A stretch of DNA of 64,000 nucleotides from JANNSX01 sp963741525 (lineage in GTDB: Bacteria > Pseudomonadota > Alphaproteobacteria > Rhizobiales > Hyphomicrobiaceae), in the NCBI GenBank assembly GCA_963741525.1, contig CAVUIW010000022.1:310001-374000 (forward strand), written 5' to 3'. Shown piece after piece: positions 55,156 to 63,515 of the stretch. Below the pieces are notes generated by a model that worked only from the letters and a program-made list of their open reading frames with translations, was not told the DNA's origin and made no database searches. The position numbers and the translations under genes were made by a program. Each line of letters begins with the position of its first letter. Positions within the stretch are counted from its first letter, which is position 1.

Positions 55156-56547
55156 CTACAGCAGCCCGTCCTTCCTCAACGTCACCGCCGTCTCATCCAG
55201 CGTCTTCTTCGCCTTCTCGAGGAGATCGTCGACCTCGCTCTCGGTGATCGAGAGCGGCGGGGAGATGACCATGCGGTCCCAGCAGGCACGCATGACGAGG
55301 TTGTTGTCGACCGAGATGTTGCGGCAGATGCCGCCAACCTTGCCCTCCTCCGCGAAGCGCTTGCGGCTCTTCTTGTCGGGCACCAGCTCCAGCGCGCCGA
55401 TCATGCCGACGATGCGAGCTTCGCCGACGATCTCGTGCTCGCCCAGCGCCTTCCAGCCCTTCTGCAGGCGTTTGGCGGCCTTGCCGCTCTTGGCGCCCTC
55501 GACGAGCCCCTCCTCCTCCATGATGGCGATGTTTTCCAACGCCGCCGCGCAGCAAGCCGGATGACCAGAGTAGGTGTAGCCGTGATAGAACTCGCCCGCC
55601 TTCTCGACGAAGGTCTCGGCGACCTTGCCCGACAGCGCGACGGCGCCGATCGGCAGGTAGCCCGACGACAGGCCCTTCGCCATCGCCATGATGTCGGGCA
55701 CGACGCCGAAATGATCGGCGCCGAACCAATGACCGGTGCGGCCGAAGCCGCAGATGACCTCGTCCGAGACCATGAGGATGTTGCGCTCGGTGCAGACGCG
55801 GCGGACTTCCTTCCAGTAGTTGTCCGGCGGCACCAGTACGCCGGCCGCCCCCATGATCGGCTCGCCGATGAAGGCCGCGACATTGTCCTCGCCCAGCCAA
55901 TCGATCATGCGCTCGAGCTGGCGGACGCGGTCCTTACATAGCTCGTCGGGCGTCATGTCGCCCTCGTGGCCGAACCAGTAGGGCGGATCGATGTGGTGGA
56001 TGCCCGGGATCGGCAGGCCGCCCTGGCGATGCATGCCGGTCATGCCGCCCAAGCTCGCCGAGCCCATGGACGAGCCGTGATAGCCGAGCTTGCGGGAGAT
56101 GATGTTGGTCTTCGTGGGCTTGCCCTGGGCGGCCCAATAGTGGCGGACGAGCCGGATGATCGTCTCGTTGCTCTCGCTCCCCGAGTTCGTGAAGAAAATG
56201 TGATCGAGATCACCCGGCGTATGCTCGGCGATCTTCTCGGCGAGCGCGGTCGCCGCCGGATGCGTGCACTGGAAGAAGATGTTGTAGTAGGCGAGCTGGC
56301 TCATCTGCCGGTGCACCGCCTCGTTGATGCGCTGGCGGCCGTAGCCGACGTTGACGCACCACAGGCCCGCCATGGCGTCGAGCAGCTTGCGGCCGTCCGC
56401 CTCGTAGATATGGACGCCGTCGGCGCGGGAGACGACGCGCGTTTTCTGGGCGCGGATCTGCTTGGAATCCGTGAAGGGATGGATGTGGTGGGCTGCGTCG
56501 CTCGCCTGGATGTCCTCGGTCGGCGGCAGATTGGCCAGAAAGTTCAT
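55156..56547 (-). CDS. Class III aminotransferase (omega-amino acid/putrescine--pyruvate type)
   Basis: 463 aa from ATG 56547, preceded by GGAGG. Fold I PLP enzyme: HIHPFTDSKQIRAQKTRVV and LLDAMAGLWCVNVGYGR are typical of beta-alanine/putrescine--pyruvate transaminases; TNSGSESNETIIRLVR binds the phosphate; SDEVICGFGRTG supplies the Asp; the PLP lysine is in AMAKGLSSGYLPIGA. It probably deaminates putrescine or a similar diamine. It follows the GS-like gene by about 28 nt and is next to PotFGHI. Confidence 0.93.
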   Translation of the reverse strand: MNFLANLPPTEDIQASDAAHHIHPFTDSKQIRAQKTRVVSRADGVHIYEADGRKLLDAMAGLWCVNVGYGRQRINEAVHRQMSQLAYYNIFFQCTHPAATALAEKIAEHTPGDLDHIFFTNSGSESNETIIRLVRHYWAAQGKPTKTNIISRKLGYHGSSMGSASLGGMTGMHRQGGLPIPGIHHIDPPYWFGHEGDMTPDELCKDRVRQLERMIDWLGEDNVAAFIGEPIMGAAGVLVPPDNYWKEVRRVCTERNILMVSDEVICGFGRTGHWFGADHFGVVPDIMAMAKGLSSGYLPIGAVALSGKVAETFVEKAGEFYHGYTYSGHPACCAAALENIAIMEEEGLVEGAKSGKAAKRLQKGWKALGEHEIVGEARIVGMIGALELVPDKKSRKRFAEEGKVGGICRNISVDNNLVMRACWDRMVISPPLSITESEVDDLLEKAKKTLDETAVTLRKDGLL

Positions 56548-56574
56548 CGTTTCCTCCAAGATACTCGCTACACC

Positions 56575-57993
56575 CTGACACGCTGAGCAGCAAATGCTCG
56601 CGCTCCCAGGGGCTGATGACGCGCATGAAGTTGTCGAACTCGGCGATCTTGAGGTGGCGGTAGAGGGCCGAGAAACCCGTACCGAGGATTTCGCAGAGCT
56701 CGGCGCAATCCTGGAACTCGGCGACCGCATCGAGCAGGCCTTGCGGCAAGCGATCAGCCGACGAATAGGCGCTCCCCGTCATCGGATCGCGCGGCTTCAG
56801 GTTCTGCTTCATGCCGAGATAGCCGCAGGCCAAACTGACGGCGAGCACGAGATAGGGGTTGGTGTCGGCGCCGGGAAGGCGGTTCTCGACGCGGCGGGCT
56901 TCCGGCGAGGAGACCGGAACGCGCAAGCCTGTCGTGCGGTTGTCGTAGCCCCACTCGACGTTGACGGGCGCCGAGCCGACGGCACCAGCCGGCGGTAGGA
57001 GTTCACATAGGGCGCCAAGAGGCAGGTCGCTTTGGGAAGGAACTTTTGCTGGCCGCCGAGGAAGCCGTAGAAAAGCGCGGTCGGCTTGCCGTCGGCGTCG
57101 GAGAAGATGTTCCGCTTCGACTTGCGGTCGACGACGCTCTGGTGGATGTGCATGGCGCTGCCCGGCTCGTCCTCCATGGGCTTGGCCATGAAGGTCGCGT
57201 AGTTGCCGTGCTTGAGAGCCGCCTCGCGCAGCGTCCGCTTGAAGTAAAAAACCTGATCGGCGAGGCCGAGCGGCTCGCCGTGGATGAGGTTGATCTCGAG
57301 CTGTGAGGTACCGCCCTCCTGGATGATGGTGTCGATTTCCAAGTTCTGGGCTTCCGCGAAATCATAGAGGTCGTCGACGATTTCGGTGTATTCGTCGACA
57401 CCTGACAGCGCGTAGCTCTGCAACGCGGTGCCGGCACGACCCGTGCGGCCGACCGGGGGCTCCAGCGGATAATCGGGATCGGGATTGGGCTTCGTCAGGT
57501 AGAACTCGATTTCGGGCGCCACGACCGGCTGCCAGCCTTCCGCCTCGTAGAGGCGGAGCACGCGCTTCAAGACGTTGCGGGGCGAGTACTCGACCTCAGT
57601 CCCGTTCTGCCAGAGCGTGTCGTGGATCACCTGGGCCGTCGGGCTCTTGGCCCAGGGAGCCTCCCGCATGGTGGCGAGATCCGGCACCAGCACCATGTCG
57701 CCTTCCGTGTAGTCCTGGTCGCCCTCGAAATCGACGTAGTCGCCGGTAACGCCCTGGAAGAAGATCGACACCGGCAGATGCATCGGCTTTAGCTCGGCGA
57801 ATTTGGAGGCAGGCATCGCCTTGCCACGCGCGACGCCCGCGATATCGGGGACCGCGCATTCGACTTCGTCGATCGCGCGGGCCTTTAGCCAGCGGCGAAC
57901 ATCCTCGGGTGACTTGGGCGGGGCGAAGTCGAGCTCGCTCGTATCGGTTGGAACGCGGGTCTTGCTGCCGGCGGCGGGAGTGCGGGGGGCCAT
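56575..57993 (-). CDS. Glutamine-synthetase family ligase (gamma-glutamylpolyamine synthetase-like), two frameshifts
   Basis: About 472 aa from ATG 57993. N-terminal beta-grasp region RWLKARAIDEVECAVPDIAGVARGK, then the catalytic domain: VVAPEIEFYL, EGGTSQLEINL, MHIHQSV, and TTGLRVPVSSPEARRVENR with GADTNPYLVLA. The sequence resembles PuuA-type ligases more than housekeeping GlnA. The frame breaks near 56988 (one missing base) before GAVGSAPVNVEWGYDNR, and again near 56577, where removing one base converts the read-through into SV followed by TAG. Adjacent to an aminotransferase, a GntR regulator and PotFGHI, so gamma-glutamylation of putrescine or another amine is likely. Confidence 0.88.
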
Positions 57994-58101
57994 GGGGGCT
58001 CTTGAGGGTGTTAACCTAGCCGGCAACAGGTGCCGGAGGGGGTCTCAGGGCATAATGTGATCACAAATCGGACTTGTCAAATCGGCGGCAAGCCGCCGGC
58101 C

Positions 58102-58815
58102 TCAACGCCGGAACGCCGTTTCACCGATGAAACGCATGCCCTGCATGATGTCCTCCGAGATGGCGGACTTGAGCCCCTCGCCGTCCTGCCGTCTGATGGC
58201 GGAGATGGCCTTCTGGTGCTGGTCCTCGAGGTTGGTTGTGCCGACCCGGCCGTAGACGGTCCGCATGAACGGTCCGAACTGCAGCCAGACACTGTCGACA
58301 AGCGCCCCCAGCGTCTCGCTCGCCGCGAGGTTGTAGATGGTCGCGTGGAAAGCATGGTTGGACCGCATGTAGCCTTCCGGATCGCCGCGCTCCATGGCGA
58401 CCTCGATGCCGTCGTCGATCTGCTCGATCCGGGCAAGCTCAACCTCGCCGATCCGCGGCGCCGCACGCACCGCGAGCTCGGGCTCCAGCGCCAGACGGGC
58501 AAAGACGATTTCGTCGAATTTTCGCGCGGTCATCGCGGGCACCGAGACGCGACGGTTGTCGTGCAACTCAAGCGCGCGCTGCGCGATGAGCCGCCGCACC
58601 GCCTCGCGCACTGGCATCGGGCTGACACCGAGTGACTCCGCCAAGCCCCGCAGCGTCACTGGCCGGCCGGGCTGGAAACCACCAAACAGGATGCGCTCCC
58701 GCAAGGCGAGATACACACGCTCGTGCGCCGGGGCTTCTCCAGCCCCCGGCAGGTGCTCGCTCTCCACGAGCGCGACGCCATCGTTACCCGTACTCACACG
58801 CGTCCTCAATTCCAA
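58102..58815 (-). CDS. GntR family regulator, FadR subfamily (FCD domain)
   Basis: 237 aa. Winged helix in residues about 30-95 (RVYLALRERILFGGFQPG, LAESLGVSPMPVREAVRRL), then an FCD ligand-binding domain with Asp/His metal-site residues (RSNHAFHATIYNLAAS). Sits between the GS-like gene (same strand) and PotF (opposite strand), separated from PotF by two hairpin repeats. Probably represses the uptake/catabolic genes; operator not identified. Confidence 0.92.
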   Translation of the reverse strand: MELRTRVSTGNDGVALVESEHLPGAGEAPAHERVYLALRERILFGGFQPGRPVTLRGLAESLGVSPMPVREAVRRLIAQRALELHDNRRVSVPAMTARKFDEIVFARLALEPELAVRAAPRIGEVELARIEQIDDGIEVAMERGDPEGYMRSNHAFHATIYNLAASETLGALVDSVWLQFGPFMRTVYGRVGTTNLEDQHQKAISAIRRQDGEGLKSAISEDIMQGMRFIGETAFRR

Positions 58816-58817
58816 TA

Positions 58818-58895
58818 CTAGTGTGGCGTCGCGCCATAATTGACCAGTCGCGCTGCACAGTCGGAGTCAACTATGGCGCGATTAGCGCCACACCA
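58818..58895. repeat. TAGTG-ended hairpin, pair C first unit
   Basis: Left TAGTGTGGCGTCGCGCCATAATTGAC; right, reverse-complemented, GGTGTGGCG-CTAA-TCGCGCCATAGTTGAC: a 4-nt bulge in the right arm. Lies in the GntR-potF intergenic region. Confidence 0.85.
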
Positions 58896-58909
58896 AGTTC
58901 ATGATATTG

Positions 58910-58984
58910 CTAGTGGCCCTGATGTCGCGCCAGAATCGGACGGACGCCCGGCGAGCATGCGATTTTGGCGCGACGGGCCACTAG
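58910..58984. repeat. TAGTG-ended hairpin, pair C second unit
   Basis: Left CTAGTGGCCC-TGAT-GTCGCGCCAGAATCG; right, reverse-complemented, CTAGTGGCCCGTCGCGCCAAAATCG: the bulge is in the left arm. 14 nt from the first unit, same order as pairs A and B. It ends 125 nt before the potF start and may include or displace promoter sequence. Confidence 0.85.
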
Positions 58985-59108
58985 TGGATCACCCTATCCC
59001 AACTCGCCTTGTCTCTGCCAACAATTTGTGATCACACTAGGTTCAGTTTACGGCTGCTGATCGGCCACGATGGCTGCCGGCATGTGGCTTATGAAGGGAG
59101 TGCACAAC

Positions 59109-60221
59109 GTGAAACGCGTGTTGAGGGGGCTCACAGGTATCGCTCTTCTGGCAGCGGCTGCATGGCCTGCGATCGCCGAAGAGAAGACGGTCCATGTCTA
59201 CAATTGGTCCGACTATATCGATGAATCGATCCTCGCCGATTTCACCAAGGAAACGGGCATCAAGGTGCAGTACGACGTCTTCGACTCCAACGAGATCCTG
59301 GAGACGAAGCTGCTCGCCGGCAAGACCGGCTACGATATCGTCGTGCCGTCCGGCGCCTTCCTCGCCCGTCAGATCAATGCCGGCGTCTTCCAGAAGCTCG
59401 ACAAATCGAAGCTGACGAACCTCGGCAACATGTGGCCCGAGATCTCCGAGCGCCTCGCCAAATTCGATCCCGGCAACGAGCACGCCGTGAACTACATGTG
59501 GGGCACGACCGGCATCGGCTACAACGTCAAGAAGGTGAAGGAGGCGATGCCGAATGCGCCGCTCGATAGCTGGGCGCTCGTGCTCGATCCCGAGGTCGTC
59601 AAGAACTTCAAGGCCTGCGGCGTCATGATGCTCGACGCGCCCGACGAGATCGTGCCGGCGACCATGAACTATCTCGGCCTCAATCCGAACTCGAAAGACC
59701 CGGCCGATTTCAAGAAGGCGGCCGACCACTTCAAGAAAATCCGTCCCTACGTCCGCAAGTTCCACTCCTCCGAATACATCAACGCGCTCGCCAACGGCGA
59801 TGTCTGCATTGTCGTCGGCTGGTCGGGCGACGTCATCCAGGCCAGGACGCGCGCCGTGGAAAAGAACGCCTCGATCACGGACGAGGCGAAGAAAACGGAG
59901 ATCGCCTTCACGATTCCGAAGGAAGGCGCCCTGATGTGGTTCGACAATCTGGCGATTCCTTCCGATGCGCCGAACACGGAGGCCGCTCACACCCTCATCA
60001 ACTACCTGATGAAGCCGGAGGTCATCGCCAAGGCCACGAACTACGTCGCCTACGCCAACGGCAATCTCGCGTCGCAGAAGCTCGTCAACAAGGAGATCCT
60101 CGAGGATCCCCAGATCTACCCCGGCGCCGAAACGATCAAACGGCTCTACACGACCTCGCCCTTCGACCAGAAGGCGCAGCGGGCGCTGACGGCCGTCTGG
60201 CGCAAGATGAAACGGAAATAA
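59109..60221 (+). CDS. potF: Putrescine/polyamine-binding periplasmic protein
   Basis: 370 aa from GTG 59109 (KRVLRGLTGIALLAAAAW), with GGGAG 8 nt upstream; ATGs at 59082 and 59091 are alternatives. Signal peptide ends near PAIAEEK. PotD/PotF family motifs: VHVYNWSDYIDESILADF, FDSNEILETKLLAGKTGYDIV, VPSGAFLARQINAGVFQ, NYMWGTTGIGYN, and IPKEGALMWFDNLAIP with the amine-binding aromatic and acidic residues. Captures putrescine or a similar diamine; followed by PotGHI on the same strand across a strong hairpin. Confidence 0.93.
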   Translation: MKRVLRGLTGIALLAAAAWPAIAEEKTVHVYNWSDYIDESILADFTKETGIKVQYDVFDSNEILETKLLAGKTGYDIVVPSGAFLARQINAGVFQKLDKSKLTNLGNMWPEISERLAKFDPGNEHAVNYMWGTTGIGYNVKKVKEAMPNAPLDSWALVLDPEVVKNFKACGVMMLDAPDEIVPATMNYLGLNPNSKDPADFKKAADHFKKIRPYVRKFHSSEYINALANGDVCIVVGWSGDVIQARTRAVEKNASITDEAKKTEIAFTIPKEGALMWFDNLAIPSDAPNTEAAHTLINYLMKPEVIAKATNYVAYANGNLASQKLVNKEILEDPQIYPGAETIKRLYTTSPFDQKAQRALTAVWRKMKRK

Positions 60222-60235
60222 CCTCACAACGAAAT

Positions 60236-60263
60236 GAAAGCCCGGCCCCTCGGCCGGGCTTTC
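60236..60263 (+). terminator. Hairpin between potF and potG
   Basis: GAAAGCCCGGC (60236-60246) and GCCGGGCTTTC (60253-60263), 11-bp stem, loop of 6. No T-run follows, so it more likely trims or attenuates than fully ends transcription, which would give excess binding protein over transporter. Confidence 0.75.
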
Positions 60264-60309
60264 CACTTGGCTCGATTCACTTTTCTCACCTCAGTCAGCG
60301 AGACGTGTG

Positions 60310-61467
60310 ATGGCATCGAAAACGCTCGGGCCGGTACGCCGGAAGTTCGCTCCCTGGACCGATCCCGCCGTCAAGCCGCTCATCCAATACGACAACATCG
60401 TCAAGCGGTTTGGTGATTTCACCGCTGTCGACGGCGTCTCGCTCGACATCTACGAGCGCGAGTTCTTCGCCCTCCTCGGCCCATCGGGCTGCGGTAAGAC
60501 GACATTGATGCGTATGCTCGCCGGCTTCGAGAAACCGACATCCGGCGAGGTGCGTCTCGGCGGCGAGAACATCGCGGACCTGCCGCCCTACCAGCGCTCC
60601 GTCAATATGATGTTCCAGTCCTACGCGCTGTTTCCCCATATGACGGTCGAGCAGAACATCGCCTTCGGTCCGAAGCAGGACGGATTGGCCAAGGGTGAGA
60701 TCGAGGCGCGCGTGCAGGAGATGCTGAAGCTCGTCAACCTGGAACAATTCGGCAAGCGCAAGCCCCACCAGCTCTCGGGCGGCCAGCGCCAACGCGTGGC
60801 GCTCGCCCGTGCGCTCGCCAAGCGGCCGAAGGTGCTGCTCCTCGACGAGCCGCTCTCGGCCCTCGACAAGAAGCTCCGCGAGGAGACACAGTATGAGCTG
60901 ATGGACCTCCAACAGAATGTCGGCCTCACCTTCCTGATCGTCACCCACGACCAGGAAGAGGCCATGACGGTCGCCGACCGCATCGCCGTCATGGATCACG
61001 GCAAGCTCATCCAGGTGGCGACACCGTCGGAAATCTACGAACAGCCGAACTCGAAGTATGTCGCCGACTTCATCGGCGATATCAATCTGATCGAGGGCAA
61101 AGTGCGTTCGGTCGATGCCGCCACGAAGACAGTGAGCGTCGCCGCCAACGGCCTCGACAAACCGGTCGTGATCGAGAGCGATGCCGTGGTCAAGGCTGGC
61201 GACCAGGTCTGGGTCGCGGTCAGGCCGGAGAAGGTGCGGATCTCGCTCGATGAACCCAAAACGAGTGATGCCAATGTCCTTCCCGGCAGCGTCTACGACA
61301 TCGGCTACCTGGGCGATGCCTCCGTCTATCACGTGAAAATCCCGACCGGTCAGAACATCCGCACCGTCGTCGCCAACGTCACGCGCCTCGTCGAGCGGCC
61401 GATCAGCTGGGAGGACAAGGTCTGGCTGTGGTGGCCACGGGACGCCGGCGTGCTGTTGACGCGATAG
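60310..61467 (+). CDS. potG: Polyamine ABC transporter ATPase
   Basis: 385 aa from ATG 60310. Walker A GPSGCGKTT, Q-loop MMFQSYALFPHMTVEQN, signature LSGGQRQRVALARALAKRP, Walker B VLLLDEPLSALD, switch THDQEEAMTVADR; then a TOBE domain (AVRPEKVRISLDEP onward). Energises PotH/PotI. 9 nt before potH. Confidence 0.95.
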   Translation: MASKTLGPVRRKFAPWTDPAVKPLIQYDNIVKRFGDFTAVDGVSLDIYEREFFALLGPSGCGKTTLMRMLAGFEKPTSGEVRLGGENIADLPPYQRSVNMMFQSYALFPHMTVEQNIAFGPKQDGLAKGEIEARVQEMLKLVNLEQFGKRKPHQLSGGQRQRVALARALAKRPKVLLLDEPLSALDKKLREETQYELMDLQQNVGLTFLIVTHDQEEAMTVADRIAVMDHGKLIQVATPSEIYEQPNSKYVADFIGDINLIEGKVRSVDAATKTVSVAANGLDKPVVIESDAVVKAGDQVWVAVRPEKVRISLDEPKTSDANVLPGSVYDIGYLGDASVYHVKIPTGQNIRTVVANVTRLVERPISWEDKVWLWWPRDAGVLLTR

Positions 61468-61476
61468 GAGGCGGCT

Positions 61477-62570
61477 GTGGCGGAACGAGAGAATCAGAGC
61501 TGGAAGCGTTGGATCCCCGTCTGGATCCCCTATGCGTGGATGCTCGTCTTCTTCCTCATTCCCTTCCTGATCGTCTTCAAGATCTCGATCTCGACGCCCG
61601 AGATCGCGCAGCCGCCCTATGTGCCCGTGTTCGACGTCGGCAAGGACGGAATTGCCGGCACCTGGGAGAAAACGAAGGAGTGGACGCTCGACAACTACCG
61701 GCGCGTCTTCGGCCTCATCGACGAGTTCGGCACCGAGGACGAGGAAGAGCCTGCGGCCGAGGAAGATGCCGCGGCGACCGAAGGCAGGCCGCCCCGGCGG
61801 ATGACACCGCCGCTGGAACTGGAGAACCGGCAACCGAGGTTCCAGCCGAAGAGGCCCCCGCGGCCGAAGCCCCCGCCGAGGACGACGACTACAATATCTA
61901 CGTCGCCTCCTATCTCTCGAGCCTGTGGATTGCCTTCGTCTCGACGGCGCTGACGCTGTTGATCGGCTATCCGATCGCCTACGCCATGGCGCGTGCGCCA
62001 GCCCATTGGCGTCCGACATTGCTCATGCTCGTGATACTGCCCTTCTGGACGAGCTTGCTCATCCGCGTCTACGCATGGATCGGCATTCTTTCGACCGAGG
62101 GCTTGCTCAATCAGTTCCTGATGAGCTTGGGCCTCATTTCCGAGCCGCTCGTCATCCTGCAGACGAACACGGCCGTCTACATCGGCATCGTCTACTCATA
62201 TCTGCCCTTCATGATCCTGCCGCTCTACTCGGCGCTGGAAAAGATGGACGACACGCTGCTCGAGGCCGCTTCCGATTTGGGCTGCCCGCCGCTGAAGTCC
62301 TTCTGGCAGATCACTTTCCCGCTGTCGCTGCCGGGCGTCATCGCCGGCTGCTTCCTCGTGTTCATTCCGGCGGTCGGCGAGTTCGTCATCCCGGATCTGC
62401 TGGGCGGCTCCGACACGCTGATGATCGGCAAAGTGTTGTGGGAGGAGTTCTTCTCCAACCGCGACTGGCCGGCGGCCTCAGCCGTCGCCGTAGTCCTGCT
62501 GCTGATCCTCGTGGTGCCCATCGTGCTGTTCCAGAACCAGCAGCAGAAGAGCCAAGGGAGCGTCAGATGA
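61477..62570 (+). CDS. potH: Polyamine ABC transporter permease PotH, one-base frameshift and acidic insert
   Basis: About 364 aa corrected. First helix YAWMLVFFLIPFLIVFKISI; TLDNYRRVFG; then an unusual acidic, Ala/Pro-rich stretch of roughly 60 residues (EDEEEPAAEEDAAATEG ... EVPAEEAPAAEAPAEDDDYN) before YVASYLSSLWIAFVSTALTL and the remaining five helices. The EAA loop LEAASDLGCPPLKSFWQITF contacts PotG. One base appears missing near 61783, inside the acidic stretch, so its exact sequence is uncertain. Overlaps potI by 4 nt. Confidence 0.9.
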
Positions 62571-63385
62571 GAAAGCTCTCGCCCTTCAACTTGGTCTCGA
62601 TCGTTCTGGGATTTGCCTTCCTCTACATCCCGATCATCCTGCTCGTGATCTACTCGTTCAACGCGGGCAAAAGCGTCGCCGTCTGGGCCGGCTGGTCGAC
62701 GAAGTGGTATGCCTCGGTGTTCCAGAACGAGCAGCTGATGAATGCGGCCTGGGTGACGCTGCGCGTGGCCATTCTTTCGGCGACGGTGGCGACCGTCCTC
62801 GGGGTGCTGGCGGCCATCGTGCTGACCCGCTACGGCCGCTACAAAGGCTCGACGATGTTCAACGGAATGATTTATGCGCCGCTCGTCATGCCCGAAATCA
62901 TCCTCGGACTTTCGCTGCTCCTGCTGTTCGTCGCCATCGATTTCGAGCGCGGGTTCTGGACCATCACGCTCGCCCACATCACCTTCACGATGTGCTTTGC
63001 GACCGTCGTGATCCAATCGCGCCTCGTCACCTTCGACAAGAATCTCGAGGAGGCCGCCTGGGATTTGGGCTGCCCGCCGATGAAGACATTCCTCGTGGTG
63101 ACCCTGCCGATCATCCTGCCGGCCGTCGTCTCGGCCTGGATGCTGGCCTTCACGCTTTCGCTCGACGATCTCGTCATCTCGAGCTTCACGACGGGGCCGG
63201 GCGCCACCACGCTGCCGATGAAGATCTATTCGGATGTGCGCTTGGGCGTGAAACCCGAGATCAACGCCATCTCGACGATCCTGATCGCCATCGTCGCGCT
63301 CTTCGTCATCGGCGCCTCGATCGCGACCAAGCTCAGCGAGCAGCGCAAAGAGCGCGAGCGGCGGATGGCGGCGGCCGCGCCGTAG
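62567..63385 (+). CDS. potI: Polyamine ABC transporter permease PotI
   Basis: 272 aa from ATG 62567 (ATGA overlap with potH). Six helices; FLYIPIILLVIYSFNAGKSVAVW at the start, YAPLVMPEIILGLSLLLLF, and EAAWDLGCPPMKTFLVVTLP as the ATPase-docking loop. Typical ending FTLSLDDLVISSFTTGPG. Last gene of the pot operon. Confidence 0.95.
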   Translation: MRKLSPFNLVSIVLGFAFLYIPIILLVIYSFNAGKSVAVWAGWSTKWYASVFQNEQLMNAAWVTLRVAILSATVATVLGVLAAIVLTRYGRYKGSTMFNGMIYAPLVMPEIILGLSLLLLFVAIDFERGFWTITLAHITFTMCFATVVIQSRLVTFDKNLEEAAWDLGCPPMKTFLVVTLPIILPAVVSAWMLAFTLSLDDLVISSFTTGPGATTLPMKIYSDVRLGVKPEINAISTILIAIVALFVIGASIATKLSEQRKERERRMAAAAP

Positions 63386-63402
63386 GCTGGGTTGAGCCTC
63401 TT

Positions 63403-63425
63403 GTAGGGACGACCGGCGGTAGCCC
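63403..63425 (+). repeat. REP-like unit, GTAG-headed, forward copy
   Basis: GTAGGGACGACCGGCGGTAG, continuing CCC, downstream of potI. Partner in inverted orientation at 63465-63488. Same family as 42785 and 44399. Confidence 0.6.
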
Positions 63426-63464
63426 GCTGTTCATGACAATGACGGCCGGCGCACTTTATATGAC

Positions 63465-63488
63465 CGGGCGACCGCAGGTCGCCCATAC
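63465..63488 (-). repeat. REP-like unit, inverted copy
   Basis: Contains the palindrome GGGCGACC-GCA-GGTCGCCC; the reverse complement begins GTATGGGCGACCTGCGGTCG. With 63403-63425 it forms a BIME-like inverted pair between the convergent ends of potI and the DUF2339 gene, where it could act as a bidirectional transcription or decay barrier. Confidence 0.6.
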
Positions 63489-63515
63489 GATCGCCTCGCT
63501 GTCCTCAGCGTCAGC

